Shown piece by piece: positions 13,201 to 25,204 of a stretch of DNA of 64,000 bases. Position 1 is the stretch's first letter. Each line of letters begins with the position of its first letter. Both the position numbers and the translations under genes were made by a program. The DNA is taken from positions 620,001 through 684,000 of the forward strand of contig BRXU01000032.1 in the NCBI GenBank assembly GCA_030267565.1. The letters run 5' to 3'. Origin of the DNA: Pleodorina starrii (taxonomy: Eukaryota > Chlorophyta > Chlorophyceae > Chlamydomonadales > Volvocaceae). The notes beneath the pieces were generated by a model, which was given only the letters and a program-made list of their open reading frames with translations, did no database searches and was not told where the DNA came from.

Positions 13201-16026
13201 TGAAGCAAGGGGGTGCGATATCAGCGGACGGACGGGCGGACTGACGGACGGGTGGGTGGGTGGGTGGTTCTTTGCTCACAGCCACACCCCGATCTGTGCG
13301 GCGCTCGCCGAAACCGCCTCGTGGCCCCCCGGGCTCAGCCTCCACAGGTTAAGGGCGGTGCTGCCCTGGGCCCTTCGATATCGCCACCGCCATCGCATTG
13401 CGAGGGCCGCATTGCGCGTCGTCGTCGTCGTCACCACTACCCGCGTTTCAGTCCCAAGGCAGCGGCCTCGGCCACTCGCTCCGATTTCCCCCCACCCCCT
13501 GCCCCATAAATTCTGCAGCTCCTCGCGTTTTCCACTGAGCGTTACTGTCGCAACTCCTCCCCTCCCTGCCCTCCCCGCGCTTCCCATCTCGCGCCACCCC
13601 TTTCCTGATACTCGTCTCCTGGACCCTGGGTCCGTTCCGGCGCATGCGCTGCCGGAACACATACCCCCCCACCCGCCCCCCGAACACACCACTCCTCCAC
13701 CACCCCTACCCCCCAAGAGGTGGGAGCGGGAAGCCACCCCCCCCCCCCCCACACACACACACACACTTGTCCATCCCCACTGACACCACGCACCCCCTTT
13801 CCGCACCCCGCTGCCCCCACCCCGCTGCCCCCTTCCCCCGCGGACCTCGCCTTATCACATTCGCATTACCCCCCCCCCGTGCGCCCTACCCGCCCCTACC
13901 CCCCTCCCGGGCGCAGGTGATCAGCCACCTGTACGAGCTGTACGGCGAGGGTGTTGCCAACATGCTGGACGGTTTCTTCGCCTTTGTGGTACTGGACACT
14001 CGCACCAACACCTTTTACGCGGCTCGCGACCCGCTGGGAGTCACGTGCATGTACATTGGCTGGGGCCGCGACGGCAGCGTCTGGCTGTCTAGCGAGATGA
14101 AGTGCCTCAAGGTATGGGGGGGGGAGGGAAGGGGGGAGGGGCTGCTGCGCAATGGCGGAGGGGGGATGATGGGCGAAGAAGCGGGACACGAGGTGAGTGG
14201 AAGTGTGTGGGTGGAGGCGACTGCTGCTGTCTTGATGGACGTCTTGTTGTTGTCCCGCGCGACGGGACCATTCGGGTTGGAATGTGTCGTGGGGTTGCAC
14301 GACTTGGAAGCGGGGGAGGGGGGGAGGGGGGGAGGCGGGGGGACGGAGCGTGGTGTTCGGCGTGGCGACGTTCCCTGGCAACCCGGTAACCCGGGGGGGA
14401 GGGGGGAGTTGGGGAGCATGACCAGCACGGACCCGAAATAACCAGAGGGGCGGAGTACCGGGTCGGGTGGGGTCGGGTCGGGCCTGGATTGAGGAGAAAC
14501 TGCAAAGAAAGGCCGGCGGGCGGCGATGTCCCGGGTTCGATTGATGATGGTGACGACGACCCGGGGGGGGTCAGACGGGGTCGGACGGCAACGCACGCTG
14601 CGGGCGGGTTGGGCGTACTGCGCTGGGTGGAGGGAGGGGGCGCCTGGGTTGGGTTGGGTTGGGTTGGGGACCAGCGGCGGGCGGCAGCGGGCAGGGGGCG
14701 GGTGCGGAGCTCCAGCGCCGTGTCTGGCTCAGTGCCCTCCCTTCTCAGCAGAGGGTGGGAGGGAGCCCCGGGCCCGGGGAGGCGGGGAGGAGGCGGTTGG
14801 CAGCGTGTGCGGTGGGGACTGGGGAGGAGCTCCTCGGGCGGGGGGGGGGCGCCTCAGGAGTTCCTCTTGTGCTTGGCGAGAGGCGGCTGTCCACAAGGGA
14901 GGGGGAAGAGGCGGGGCTGTCCTCGTACCCAACCAGCCACTGATAGGCGCGGTCGGCTGCACCGGGCCCGGGGGAAAGGGCGGTGTCCGGATGTGCCGAG
15001 GTGGCTATCGGAGGGTGCCTCCACCTCCGCACATCGTTGGCCCCCCCCCACACACACACACGGAACGATGCTTGCTTATCATCGACGCAGAAGGGACTAC
15101 GACCCGGTCCGGTCCGGTTCGGTGTCCGGAGGTGGTCTCGGAGGATCTCTCCGGACAGCCGCCGGATTGCTCGCAGTAGTCGCTCGTCTGAGACGTCCTG
15201 CTCCTCCTCCTGGACATGTTTCGCCTTTGCCTGACCCCGACCAGCGGCCATGCGCCCGCGTCCGGCCCACACCCCTGGACCCGCCGATCCCCCCTCCCTC
15301 GCCCCCTGCAAGGAACTTTCGGGCCTCGTGCCGCTGCCCTGACTGACCCCTCTCCTCTCCTCTCCATCCCGCCTCCCCCTCCTTCCCCCCCCTCAGGACG
15401 ACTGCGCCCGCTTCCAGCAGTTTCCCCCCGGCCACTACTACTCGTCCAAGACGGGTGAGTTCACCCGCTACTTCAACCCCAAGTTCTATCTGGACTTTGA
15501 GGCCAAGCCGCAGACCTTCCCCACGGAGCCGTACGACCCGGTCAAGCTGCGCCAGGTGCGTGCGTGCGCCGGGGCGTGTGTTTGTGTATGTGTGTGTGGG
15601 GGCGGGAGGAGAGGGTGGAAGAGGGTGGAAGGAGGGTTGGGGTTTGCGAGTCCGCGGCGAGACTGCCTCTGGCTTGGGGTGGGGTTGGGAAGCGGGCGCG
15701 GTGGTGGTGGTGGGGGGGTGGGCGGGCACTTTGGTGGGCGGGTGGAGGAGGAGGAGGTGGGGTTAGCGCGGGGTGGGGGGGGGGGCGGAGCGGCGTCCCG
15801 ACGGAGTGGGCCCGTGTTGCCCCCGCACCCGTCATCCAGCAGCCATGTAGTCCAACCAGGATTTTTCGTACCAAGTGGTCGCCGCGCCGCCCTCAGACTC
15901 CTCACCCCTGCCCACCCGCCCGCTTGGTCTTCCTCTCCCCCCCCCCCCACACACACACACACACCAACAGGCGTTCGAGGCTTCCGTGGAGAAGCGCATG
16001 ATGAGCGACGTGCCCTTCGGTGAGAC

Positions 16027-16067
<41 letters not shown>

Positions 16068-19000
16068 CCTGGGCGGTGGGCTGGCTGCCGACCCGCCATG
16101 TCGCCCGAGTGCGGTACGCGGCCGCGAGGCCGTCGTTTTCTGGACACCTTGCGCCCGTGGTGTGATGTGATGTGGTGTGATGTGATGTGGTGTGATGTGA
16201 TGTGGTGGGATGTGGTGTGGTGGGATGTGGTGTGGTGGGATGTGGTGTGGTGGGATGTGGTGTGGTGGGATGTGGTGGGATGTCGTTTTCCCTCCACTTC
16301 GTTGCCGTGACCCCCCCCCCCTCCGGGAGCTCATCACTCCCTGACCCCCCCTCCGCGCCTCCACCTCATCCACCTCATCCACCTCATCCACCCCACCCGC
16401 CTCCCTCCACCTCATCCACCTCATCCACCCCACCCGCCTCCCTCCTCCTCTCTCAACCTCCTCATTCATACTGCACTCGTAATACAACTGCCCTCTCCTT
16501 TTCTCTTGTTCTGCGTTTCTTCCGCTCGCAACCCCTCCCGACGTCTCTCCCCTCCTCCCCCTCCCCCTCCCCCCCTCCCCCCCTCCCTCTCTCCAGGTGT
16601 GCTTCTGAGTGGCGGTCTGGACAGCAGTCTGGTGGCCTCCATCGCCGCCCGCAAGATCAAGCGGGAGGGCAGTGTGTGGGGCAAGCTGCACAGCTTCTGT
16701 GTGGGACTGCCGGGGAGCCCAGACCTCAAGGTACGGTAACCCGGGGGAGCGGGAGGGGGCAGGGGGGGAGGAGGAGGGGGTGGGAAAGGGCGGGAGGGGC
16801 TTGGGCTGAGAGAGGGTAGGAGGCGGTGTGTTTTCCGGTTCTGTTGTTCGGAAAGGGGGCTGGCGGGTGGCCGCTAGGGAGGAGGGGAGGAGGGGGGCAG
16901 GGGACACCCCCCAGCTGCGAGAGGGCAGGGGGCTGAGGAGCGCAGTGGGAACGTGTCCTTGGAGACGAGGAGGCAGTTCGATAAGCAAGTGGCGGGGGGC
17001 AGCAGCAGGGGGGGCGTGATGTTGAAAGGGGCGGAAGAGCCATACGAGGGCTACCCGACGTATCCGGGCGGTTGGGGCCCCCACTTCATTCCACCCCGGC
17101 TCCACTGCCCGCCTTCCAACCCCGACTCGCTCCCGACCCCGGACGAACTGCGCGCCCCTCACTCGTTGGCCCGGCTCGACCTCTTTGCCCCCCACCCAGA
17201 ACACACCTGCCCCCCCGGTGCCATGTGTATTGCCCCTCTCCCCCTGGGTGGGGGGGGGAGGGATGGGCGCTCCCCGGGCCCTGAGCTGTCGGTTGAGGGG
17301 CTCTAGCGGCCGACCACACGGGGGGTCAGGTCGAGACTGGTGCCCCTCCCTGGACCCCCGCGCCGACCGGTTCCACCCTCTCTTACCCATCGACCCATCG
17401 ACCCATCGACCCAACCCGACGGCTCCCGCCCGATCCCCGCCCCCCCTTGCTGCTGTGCTGCCTCCTGCCCTGCCCCTGTCCCCTCCCTACGCCCCCTACC
17501 CCCCCCAGGCCGGTGCCGCAGTCGCCTCGTTCCTGGGTACCGACCACCACGAGTTCCACTTCACTGTGCAGGAGGGCATTGACGCCATCAGTGAGGTCAT
17601 TTACCACATTGAGACATTCGATGTCACCACGGTAAGAGGGGGGCGGGGATTGAGGGGGAGGGGGGGTTTAGGGTTTTGGGGGAAGGGGGCGCGGGAGAGG
17701 GGGAGGGGGGGTGATAGCTGGGTGTGCTGACGGAGAAGCCGCAGCGAAGGAGGCGACGCGGGCAGTCCGGTCTTGGTGTCGGGAATACACCGCACACCGC
17801 ACACACGCGACAGGCCCCCCTCCCATGTGCTCCTAAGTCGTCCATATAACCCCACGGGAGCAATTCAGTCCCCTCGCGCCTCATTTGTCGCCATCATTGC
17901 CCCCCTGCCCCCTCCCCCCCCCTTATGCAGATCCGCGCCTCTACGCCCATGTTTCTTATGAGCCGCAAGATCAAGGCCCTGGGTGTCAAGATGGTGTTGT
18001 CCGGGGAGGGCTCTGATGAGGTGTTTGGGGGCTACCTCTACTTCCACAAGGCGCCAAGCAGGGTGAGAGAGGGAGGGGGGGAGAGAGGTGATGATGAGGA
18101 GGAGCTGTACCACTAGCGGTGCAGCGGTGCAAGGGGGGGGGGTGGCGGGGGGCGGCAGGGGGGGCGGGTGTAATGGCGGCGGCCGGCTGCGGCGGGGGAA
18201 AGGGCGCACCGCATCGCATCTGCCGCTACCTACATCATCTCGACCCGTCAAGACTACGCCCTTTCTGCGCCGTCCCGTCCCGTCCCGTCCATGTACGATT
18301 CCACGGGATGCATCCGTCCGTCCGTCCGTCCGTCCGCTCACCACCATTCCCAAACCCCCAATGCTTCCAACGCCCATCTTCCTCTGCCGCCTCGCTAACT
18401 GCCTGGCCCCCTCCCCCGGCCCTCCCTTTCCCCGACTTGATCCCTCGTGGCCCCCCTCCCGCTGCTGCTGTGCTGCTGCTGTTACCATTACCACTGCCGC
18501 ACGTCACTCCCAACCCATCCCTCCGCCCCTCCGCTGCCTCTCTGCTCGCCCCTCCTCCCCCCAACCCCTACCCTCCCCTCCCCCCCCCCTCCCCGCCCCC
18601 CCCCTCCCCTCCCTCCCCCCCCTCAACGCAATGCAATGCAATGCCATTCAGGAGGAGTTTCACAGTGAGACGATCCGCAAGCTGCAGGACCTCTACAAGT
18701 ACGACTGCCTGCGGGCCAACAAGGCCACCATGGCCTGGGGGGTGGAGGCCCGGGTGCCCTTCCTGGACCGCAACTTCCTGGAGGTGGCCATGGCCATTGA
18801 CCCGGCGGAGAAGATGATTGACAAGAGCAAGGGTAAGGGGAAGGAAGGGTGGGGGGAGGCTGGGGGGAGGGGAGGTTTAGGGTTGTAAGCATGTGCAATG
18901 CGAATGGTGGGGGGGGAAGGGGAGGGTTGGGGGGGAAATGGGGAGGGGGAGGAGGTGGGTGGGATTGGAAGAGAGCTGGGTAGAGAGGGAGGGAGATGGA

Positions 19001-20929
19001 GACGGGGAAAGAGTGGGAGGGGCAGGAGGGGGCAGAGCAGAGCAGAGCGGGATTCACCACCACCACCACCACACGGATGCATACCTCGCTGATCAACCCA
19101 CCTCCCACTGGCCCCCCCCCCCGCCCGCTGCTGCCGCCCGCCACCCCTTTCATCAACCGCCACCCCTCCCCGCCCCTTCATCGCCCCCCCCTCCCCTCCC
19201 CCCTCCCCCCCGTCCGCAGTGACTCATTATTTTATAAAGGAGCATATCACTCCCTCCCCCCCGTCCCTCTCCGCAGGCCGGATTGAGAAGTGGGTGGTGC
19301 GGAAAGCCTTCGACACACCCGAGGTGCGCAACAGCAGGGGCTGGGGGGGTGTGGGTGCTTGGGGGGTGCTTGGGGGGGAAGGCGGGGGCCGGGGGGAAGG
19401 AAACCACCAGTTGGCCAATTCGCGCGCCCAGTGCGCCCCGCCTCAACCCACTGCAGACAACCTGCACTGATTTGTGTTTGTCGTACCTTGTGCCGTACAG
19501 GATCCGTACCTGCCCCGCGAGGTGCTGTGGCGCCAGAAGGAGCAGTTCAGCGATGGTGTCGGATACAACTGGATTGACGGCCTCAAGGTAACCCATCTGG
19601 GGTTGGGGGGGTTGGGGTGTAGGGGAAATTAGGGTTGTTTTAGGGGTTCCACGGATAGGGGGCTGGAGGCCCAGAAAGTCCTTTCTGCCCCGCCTCTGGG
19701 GGCCTCTGGGGGGGCCCTGTGAGCCCTCGTACGGATTTCTTCCGGCTATACGTGAATAAGCCGCCCCCACCCCGTTATCGCTATCGTTATCAGACCCCAT
19801 CCCGCCATCGTTGCGGCATCTTGCCGGTATGTGTGCCCCGCCCCCGCCCCCCCCCCCACACACACACACCCTGCTCACTCTCAGGCGCACGCGGACAGCC
19901 AGGTCAGCGATGAGATGCTCAAGAACGCTGTGCACAGGTACGGCGGCACGGCACGGGTTTAGATACGCTCCAAAACGAGTACGGCAGCCCTGTTGTGCGG
20001 GGCTCGAGGGGTCGGCGCCCCCCCAGGGTGTCACTGCGATGTGTCGCTGAACGCGGCGTCAGGTTCGGCGGCAACCCAACCCCCCTCCCCCCTCTTTGCG
20101 TCATCCCCCTGGAACCATACCTCTGTTGCCACCTTTGCACTAGGCCTCCTTCCCCCCCTCTCGTCTCGTCACGTCTTTAGAGACTGTCCTGAGCTCCCCT
20201 CCCCCCTCCTCCCCCCCCCTCGGGCTCAGGTTCCCCGACAACACCCCCCGCACCAAGGAGGCCTACTGGTACCGCTCCATCTTTGAAAGCCACTTCCCCC
20301 AGAGGGCCGCCATGGAGACGGTGCCGGGGGGCCCCTCGGTGGCCTGCTCCACCGCCACTGCCGCGATGTGGGATGCGGCGTGGGCGGGCAAGGAGGACCC
20401 CTCGGGTGAGAGGGGAGGGCGGGGTGGGGAATGGGAGATGGGGGCGGAAAGGGCTGGGCTGGGTGGCGGGCGTGCGTGCGTTCGGAGGGATTTGAGGGTT
20501 GGGTTGAAGGGTTGGAAAGAAGGGTGGGGCTGAACGCGACGGGCGATTTAGGCTGGCGGGGGGGGATGTAGGTCTCTGTCCAGGTACAGGTCTCTGCGCC
20601 CTTGCCCCGACAGACTGGTGGCCGATGCCGCCTCTGAGGGCTCGGGATTCCGGGTGGGTGGATGGAGGCGGGTGGGTGGGGGTGGGTGGGTGGCGGCCCC
20701 TGATCCGACCAACAGCCCCGAACTGGACTCGCATACCAACACCCCGCGTACCACCCCCCGCTAACTCCTGTTGGCCCCCCCTCCCTCCCCCCTCCATTCG
20801 CACCACCCTGCTGCTGATGCGCACCCAGGCCGCGCCGTGGCGGGTGTCCACGACGCCGCGTACGAGGAGGCCGCGGCGGCCAACGGCGAGGCCAACGGTG
20901 AGCCGGCGGCCAAGAAGGCGAAGAAGTAG
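10291..20929 (+). CDS. ASN1: Asparagine synthetase (glutamine-hydrolysing), 14 exons, 582 aa
   Basis: Makes asparagine from aspartate, glutamine and ATP. Exons: 10291-10394, 10799-11006, 13917-14111, 15397-15555, 15971-16019, 16597-16730, 17509-17631, 17931-18062, 18652-18832, 19277-19323, 19501-19587, 19885-19937, 20230-20405, 20829-20929. They sum to 1749 nt with every phase consistent and a TAG stop. The start MCGILAVLN supplies the Cys2 nucleophile of the N-terminal glutaminase, followed by [18 protein letters not shown] and NGEIYNY. The ATP-pyrophosphatase motif LSGGLDSS is at about residues 242-249. [11 protein letters not shown] and [10 protein letters not shown] mark the synthetase domain. 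The C-terminal tail ends in basic residues (KKAKK). The length is normal for the family. Intron 2 is unusually long (2.9 kb) and repeat-rich. The product name is firm; the symbol follows general usage for the family. Confidence 0.96.
11475..11524. repeat. 17-bp inverted repeat (hairpin) in asparagine synthetase intron 2
   Basis: TGTCTATTCTGGCTAGG (11475-11491) pairs with CCTAGCCAGAATTGACA (11508-11524) with one mismatch across a 16-nt loop. It is isolated in the intron and its function is unknown. Confidence 0.6.
11578..11790 (+). repeat. CAG/CAA-triplet-rich tract in intron 2
   Basis: Imperfect CAG and CAA runs (for example near 11698-11755) resemble polyglutamine-coding repeats, but they lie between two securely joined exons of asparagine synthetase. 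Frames through it contain no recognisable domain, so I treat it as intronic simple repeat rather than a nested gene. Confidence 0.5.
13107..13154 (-). repeat. Interspersed repeat family 1 copy
   Basis: GAAGAAAGTTACCGCAGCGA, then GGGGACGGAGACGGCGTTAG and CGAGCGG: a reverse-complement family-1 core in asparagine synthetase intron 2. Confidence 0.55.
16029..16063 (+). repeat. (TG)n microsatellite in asparagine synthetase intron 5
   Basis: About 17 TG dinucleotides follow shortly after the GTGAGA donor of exon 15971-16019. Confidence 0.9.
16159..16283 (+). repeat. 15-bp minisatellite in asparagine synthetase intron 5
   Basis: Tandem units of TGTGATGTGATGTGG drift into TGGGATGTGGTGTGG, about eight units in all. 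The array is purine/thymine on the plus strand and would be TCA/CCA-rich on the other strand. Such arrays are often polymorphic. Confidence 0.85.
16324..16353 (+). repeat. Interspersed repeat family 2 copy
   Basis: GGGAGCTCATCACTCCCTGA followed by a C-run. It lies directly after the intron-5 minisatellite and before an imperfect tandem of CCACCTCAT words (16355-16445). Confidence 0.45.
18313..18336 (+). repeat. (CCGT)n microsatellite, asparagine synthetase intron 8
   Basis: Six copies of the tetranucleotide CGTC in a row, within the intron between exons 17931-18062 and 18652-18832. Confidence 0.8.
19226..19260 (+). repeat. Interspersed repeat family 2, extended copy next to an acceptor
   Basis: TTATTTTATAAAGGAGCATA then TCACTCCCT. 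It ends only 16 bp before the acceptor AG of exon 19277-19323, so the repeat supplies part of the polypyrimidine tract. Confidence 0.5.
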
Positions 20930-22214
20930 AGCGGCAGCAGCCAAGGGGGACTGCGCAACATGGTCGCCCGTCTGTCCCGCGACACGACGCGACACGAGTG
21001 TGGAAGTAGCGCGCGGCAGCCACTGCCGCCCTCAGTCCTCAACGGCGGTGGTGGTGGCGGCGGCGGCGGTGTGAGCAGCAGCGAGCCCACCCACCCACAG
21101 CGCCTCGGTGGGGCGAACGGCCCCCGTTGCGACAGCGAAAGGGGACGATGTGGAGTTTCGGAGCATGTGCTGTGCTGCTGCCCCCTTGGCCTCCACCCCC
21201 GGAGGGGAGGGGAGGGGAAGGGGGGGAGGTCACCGGCGGGCGGAAGACACGCTCCAGTCCGACAGAGGGCGATGACCTCCCTGGCTCGGTGTTTCTCACT
21301 CTCTGGTTACCGGGAGCATACGGCCCCGCCCCACCCTGCCTTTGCGGGCCCAGCCTACCCCCGGCCTGGCCGGGCCGAACCCGCCTTTGGTCTTCGTTGT
21401 GGGCAGAAGGGCAGAAGGCCCTGGCTTGTACGTGGCGTGGCTGGGGGGAAGGGAAGCGTACGTGTGTTTTGGGGGGTGGCCGAGGAAGGGTTAGGGGAAG
21501 GGGCGGCGGAGGTCCTGCAGGGGCGACAAAACGCCACACGACACGACACGGTACGACTGCACCCGTTGGTTGAGCGGGGAATGCAGTGCCGGGCGGGGCG
21601 AGGCGGGGGCTGGCAGCGGACTTGGTGTGTGGTGTGTGGGGGGATGGGGTCGGCCCCATGAACGGGAATGGTGGGGGCAAATCGGACGATGACTGGGACG
21701 GACAGCTTTGGGGGCAGAGACCCGGACAGCTTTGGGGGCAGAGACCCGGACAGCTTTGCGGCGGCACCCTGGCCCTGGCCCTGGCCGCGGGGGTGGAGCT
21801 ACACGAATGTGAAGGACACTGGGCGGGCTGGGAATGACAACCAGGGTGTTTTGGGGAGGGGAGGAGAGGGGAGGGGAGCGGTGTGAGAGCCAAAGAGCGC
21901 GAGCGGCCGTGCGCCGAGGGGTGGGTGGGCGGGATGACCCGTCTCTCTCTCCGCCTTTTTTTGCAATTTTAGAGTTGACTGACCGCATCACGAGAAGCGT
22001 CTATGTGTGTCTGTGTGTGTCCGTGCGCGTTTGTTTGTTTTCTTTCTTTGTCTCGCCGGCAGAGGGCGGCGAAGCGTGCGTCCACCGGTCAGCAAGCTAT
22101 CTAGCTGGCAGCGTCTCGCAGCCGCCGTGGGACGAGCGCAGGACAAGTGGGCTGCCGTACGAGTGGCCTACGGCACTGTGCCGGCGAGCGGTTGCCGTGC
22201 TGGCAAGGATCGGG

Positions 22215-22810
22215 GCGCGGGGGAGGGGCTGTGCTGCCGGTGCTGGGTCTGCGAGGTGGTGGTGGCAGGATACGGGCAGCCGAACGGATGGATAGGGCTG
22301 CTGCGCCCCTACGGGGGATTCTGCCGATGCGGCCACGCAGCAGGAGACGGACTGACTCCCGAGATTGCTGCGAGTGGCGGATTGAACGATTGGTGCCCCG
22401 GAGGGAGAGCGGCGGGTCGGTCGAGACTGAGGCTGAGGTCTGTGTAATGAAGGAGCGTAGCCGAGCAGAATGAGAGGAGCCTGTGTACCTTCTACCGGCC
22501 GAGGAACAACGCCATCAACGCCGTGTGGGTCGGGTCTGACAAGCGTTCCTTGCTAGGCCCAGATCTCAAGGGGCAGGCACCCAGTCAGGCAGGCAGTCCG
22601 TCCGTCAGTCAGGCCCACACGTCCGTCCAGAGCTGTACAGGGCACAGCCACCAGCCAGGTCCGACTGGACCGACTGCCTACCCGGTACCCGCACCCATTC
22701 AACTCGGGAGGCGGCACAACCGCTGCTCAATGAATGGATCCATGATGATGTTTTCTACTCCGGGTCCATCAGGGGCCCGCAGCGGCCCTGAAGCCTGGCT
22801 CACTCGGTCA
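22215..22810 (+). repeat. Diverged segmental duplicate, copy 1 (partner 25205-25920)
   Basis: Two separated words are shared in the same order with 25205-25920: CTGCCGGTGCTG...TCTGCGAGGTGGT...ACGGGCAGCCGAACGGAT, then CGACTGGACCGACTGCCTAC...CACCCATTCAACTC and a weaker CAATGAAT...CC(G)GTGTCCA stretch. Each copy precedes a knottin-like gene. Confidence 0.6.
22443..22447 (+). terminator. Candidate TGTAA polyadenylation signal for asparagine synthetase
   Basis: TGTAA is the usual polyadenylation signal in volvocine algae. This is the first one I find downstream of the asparagine synthetase stop, about 1.5 kb away, which would make a long 3' UTR. Confidence 0.3.
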
Positions 22811-24154
22811 CCCGCACTCCCGCACTCCCGCAAACAGCAACCGCCGCCGCCATTCCAAGACTGGCTTAGTCACAAACAACATACCGGTACACTGCAGGGG
22901 CGCAGCACAGCGCCTGCAACGGCCGGCAGCGCGGCCCCCCTGGACCCGACTGGCGAACCCAACCGGCGCGACAGCTACAGCTACAGAGGTACAGCCAGGG
23001 CGGTGCCGTGCCGGCGGCAGCAGCATCTTTTGGGCGGGAGATCGCGTCCCGCGACATCCCCACGCGCGGCAGCAGCGACGACAGTCGTACAGGGTCGTAC
23101 AGCCTACAACTCTACAGGCCTCATGCCCTCATCCCAAGGCGGTGAAAACGGCCACCGCCAATCCCCGTCTCCAGCCCCCGACCCGGTGTCGCGGTGTGTG
23201 TGTGGTCAACTACGTCGTGTGTGCCGTGACAGGCTGGTCCGGCAAGCGGGTAGGCACAACAGTAACGGCCGCCGAGTGCGTGGGAGATAACAAGGGTGTA
23301 ACTTGTCCGTTACGTGCGTTAACCTCATCCCTTCATACATGGGAACATGGCACGTCCGGCTTTACGTGTCTCGTTTCGGTGGCTTCTGGTTGTAGCGGCG
23401 GTGGTGGTGGCGGTGGTGGGAGGGGGGCCATGTGCCTGCAGTCGAGGGTTGAGGGCAGCGGTCAAGGGAAGGCGCCCTCGGGGAAAGATCACGAGAGCGG
23501 AAAGGTCGGTTAGGCAGCAGCCGGGAAGCAGCAGCTCCAAAGGAAGTAGCCTCAGGCCCACCGCTCGGGGGGAGGGCTGCACCTGGGTGGGACGCAGTGA
23601 CCCATGGGTCATCATCGTTTGGTGGTGGTCGCGTGCGCCCTGGCCGCCGTGAGGAGGCCCGGGGACTCCGAGGTCTCGAGGGGACATGCCTCTTTACCGT
23701 TTGGAGAGAGGGTATGCAGCGAGCAGAGTTACGAGTGTCGTGACGTCACCAGCGCCACCAGCAGCGAAGACTGATACTGTAAGCCCGAGCGAGCCCGCTG
23801 GGCGGGATGCCACGTGAGCCCACACAGTGCGAATTGAATTGACGGGAATGTGCTTTCTACGCGGGGTGGGCATTGGGCTGAGCGGCGGACCCTCGGACCC
23901 TGAGCGGTTGACACGGTCAGGCGTTGCGGCCATCCACCCTAGCAGTTGCGCTCCGCCCAAGTAATACCGCAATAGCCACATCGACGTTGCCGTCTGCGGC
24001 CTCCACAGTGACCTTCCTCACCCACCCCCCTCTCCCCCGGGGCCCCGGCGCCCAGCCCTCACTCGGCCACTCCCCACGGGACTCCGAAACACACTTCACT
24101 GCAGTGTGTGGATGATGAGAAGTGGCCCTCCCCCTTACGCCCTCCCTCCACACC

Positions 24155-24415
24155 TTACGGCACTCGGCACATGTAGCTCTGTCTGCCGGGCCCGATGCAG
24201 ATGACTTTGGGGTTGCCGCAGCAGGGGAGGTCGTGGTAGCCGCTGGGGCCGCAAGCGCTACCCGGGGGGAGGCACGCCTGCAGCAGCGCCCGCGCCGCGC
24301 TGCCGTCCCGCTGCTCCAGGCCCCTTGCGGCGGCGAAGAGGGATGCGATCAGCAGCAGAGCAGCCGCCAGCAGCAGCAGCGGCAGAGGCGGAAGGGAGCG
24401 CCGGGGGAGAGCCAT
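24155..24415 (-). CDS. Small secreted six-cysteine (knottin-like) peptide, copy A, 86 aa
   Basis: Single-exon frame MALPRRSLPPLPLLLLAAAL... ending CRVP. An N-terminal basic patch and a Leu/Ala-rich core (about residues 8-30) look like a secretion signal. A short linker (LEQRDGSAARALLQ) leads to a cysteine domain spaced C-x6-C-x9-CC-x6-C-x9-C. Adjacent CC in a six-Cys pattern is typical of inhibitor-cystine-knot peptides, which include plant antifungal peptides, protease inhibitors and venom peptides. I do not claim toxicity or any activity. It is nearly identical to copies B (26326-26601) and C (27570-27833) up to the fifth cysteine; only the last loop and tail differ (IGPGRQSYM here). Three-fold conservation of frame and cysteines argues strongly that it is real. 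Confidence 0.8.
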   Translation of the reverse strand: MALPRRSLPPLPLLLLAAALLLIASLFAAARGLEQRDGSAARALLQACLPPGSACGPSGYHDLPCCGNPKVICIGPGRQSYMCRVP

Positions 24416-25204
24416 AGTCCGATATTTGAACTAGCGACGGGTCTGGGTCTGTGCTGGCAGCCGCAGCAGAGCCGGCTCAAACGTGTCAGTGTTGTTGTTA
24501 CGGATGTCGCTCTTGAACCGAACGTGTTGGGTTATCACTTTGTTTGGTGGGCCTTGCGCTGCTTGCGGGGTGAGCGCGGTGAGCCGTTTTCAGAGCAGCG
24601 ACCTACAAAGTTTGCTTGCAGTGACAAGTTGGCGGTACAAACTTATCGCAAGCGCTCCTTTTACCGGGCAGGTGTACCGTGTACGGCAAGAGGAGATATA
24701 TCGGCTTCTTGGGAGCTGAGGAGAGGGCGGCGCCGCCGCACTGTCAGCCAGCAGTATGGCATGTGGTCTGCCGGGTGCCGGGCAGCATCTACTCGCACGC
24801 AGGGGCGCCCTGCCACCTCCCGCCAGCGGAAAGCTGACAGCCGCCGCTGTGGGACCCACGGTGGGGTCCTTTTTTCCGTTTGCGCCCCCTCATGTGCCCC
24901 CCTCCCCTCCACCCTCCGGAGGAAACAGCTCTCTTCCGCGGAGGGACCTCACCTTGTGGGGCCACGGGGCACTGACCTCCGCTGCTGCTCACCGCTGTTG
25001 TTGCTGTCTCGGGCGCACTCGGGACCACTTCCAGGTAACCGACTCTGCTGACACACTGGCCGCGTCCCGGTGCGTGGGTGCGTGCGTGCGTGGGTGGGTG
25101 TGTGGGTGGGTGGGTGGGCCTCAGCTCTGCAGCGTCACGCCTGTAAAGAGCCCATTGCTGCTGCCACGGCATCTCGGCCGCACACAGCACGAGAGTGACC
25201 AGGG

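Larger units (their letters stand above)
20930..24154. other. Gene-poor interval: asparagine synthetase 3' region and repeats
   Basis: No convincing coding frame. It starts with the asparagine synthetase 3' UTR; the first TGTAA I find is at 22443-22447. A TGACGTCA palindrome lies at 23741-23748. The stretch 22215-22810 has diverged copies at 25205-25920, see the separate entries. Long frames here are GC-driven and match nothing I recognise. Confidence 0.5.

Noticed and set aside
14526..14550. CCCGGGTTCGATT word resembling a tRNA B box
   Set aside because: No A box, acceptor stem or anticodon arm can be built around it. No tRNA or rRNA gene was found elsewhere by eye either.
15486..17414. 642-aa minus-strand frame with His/Thr/Pro repeats ([12 protein letters not shown])
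   Set aside because: It is antisense to asparagine synthetase exons and the His/Pro repeat is the translated 15-bp intronic minisatellite.
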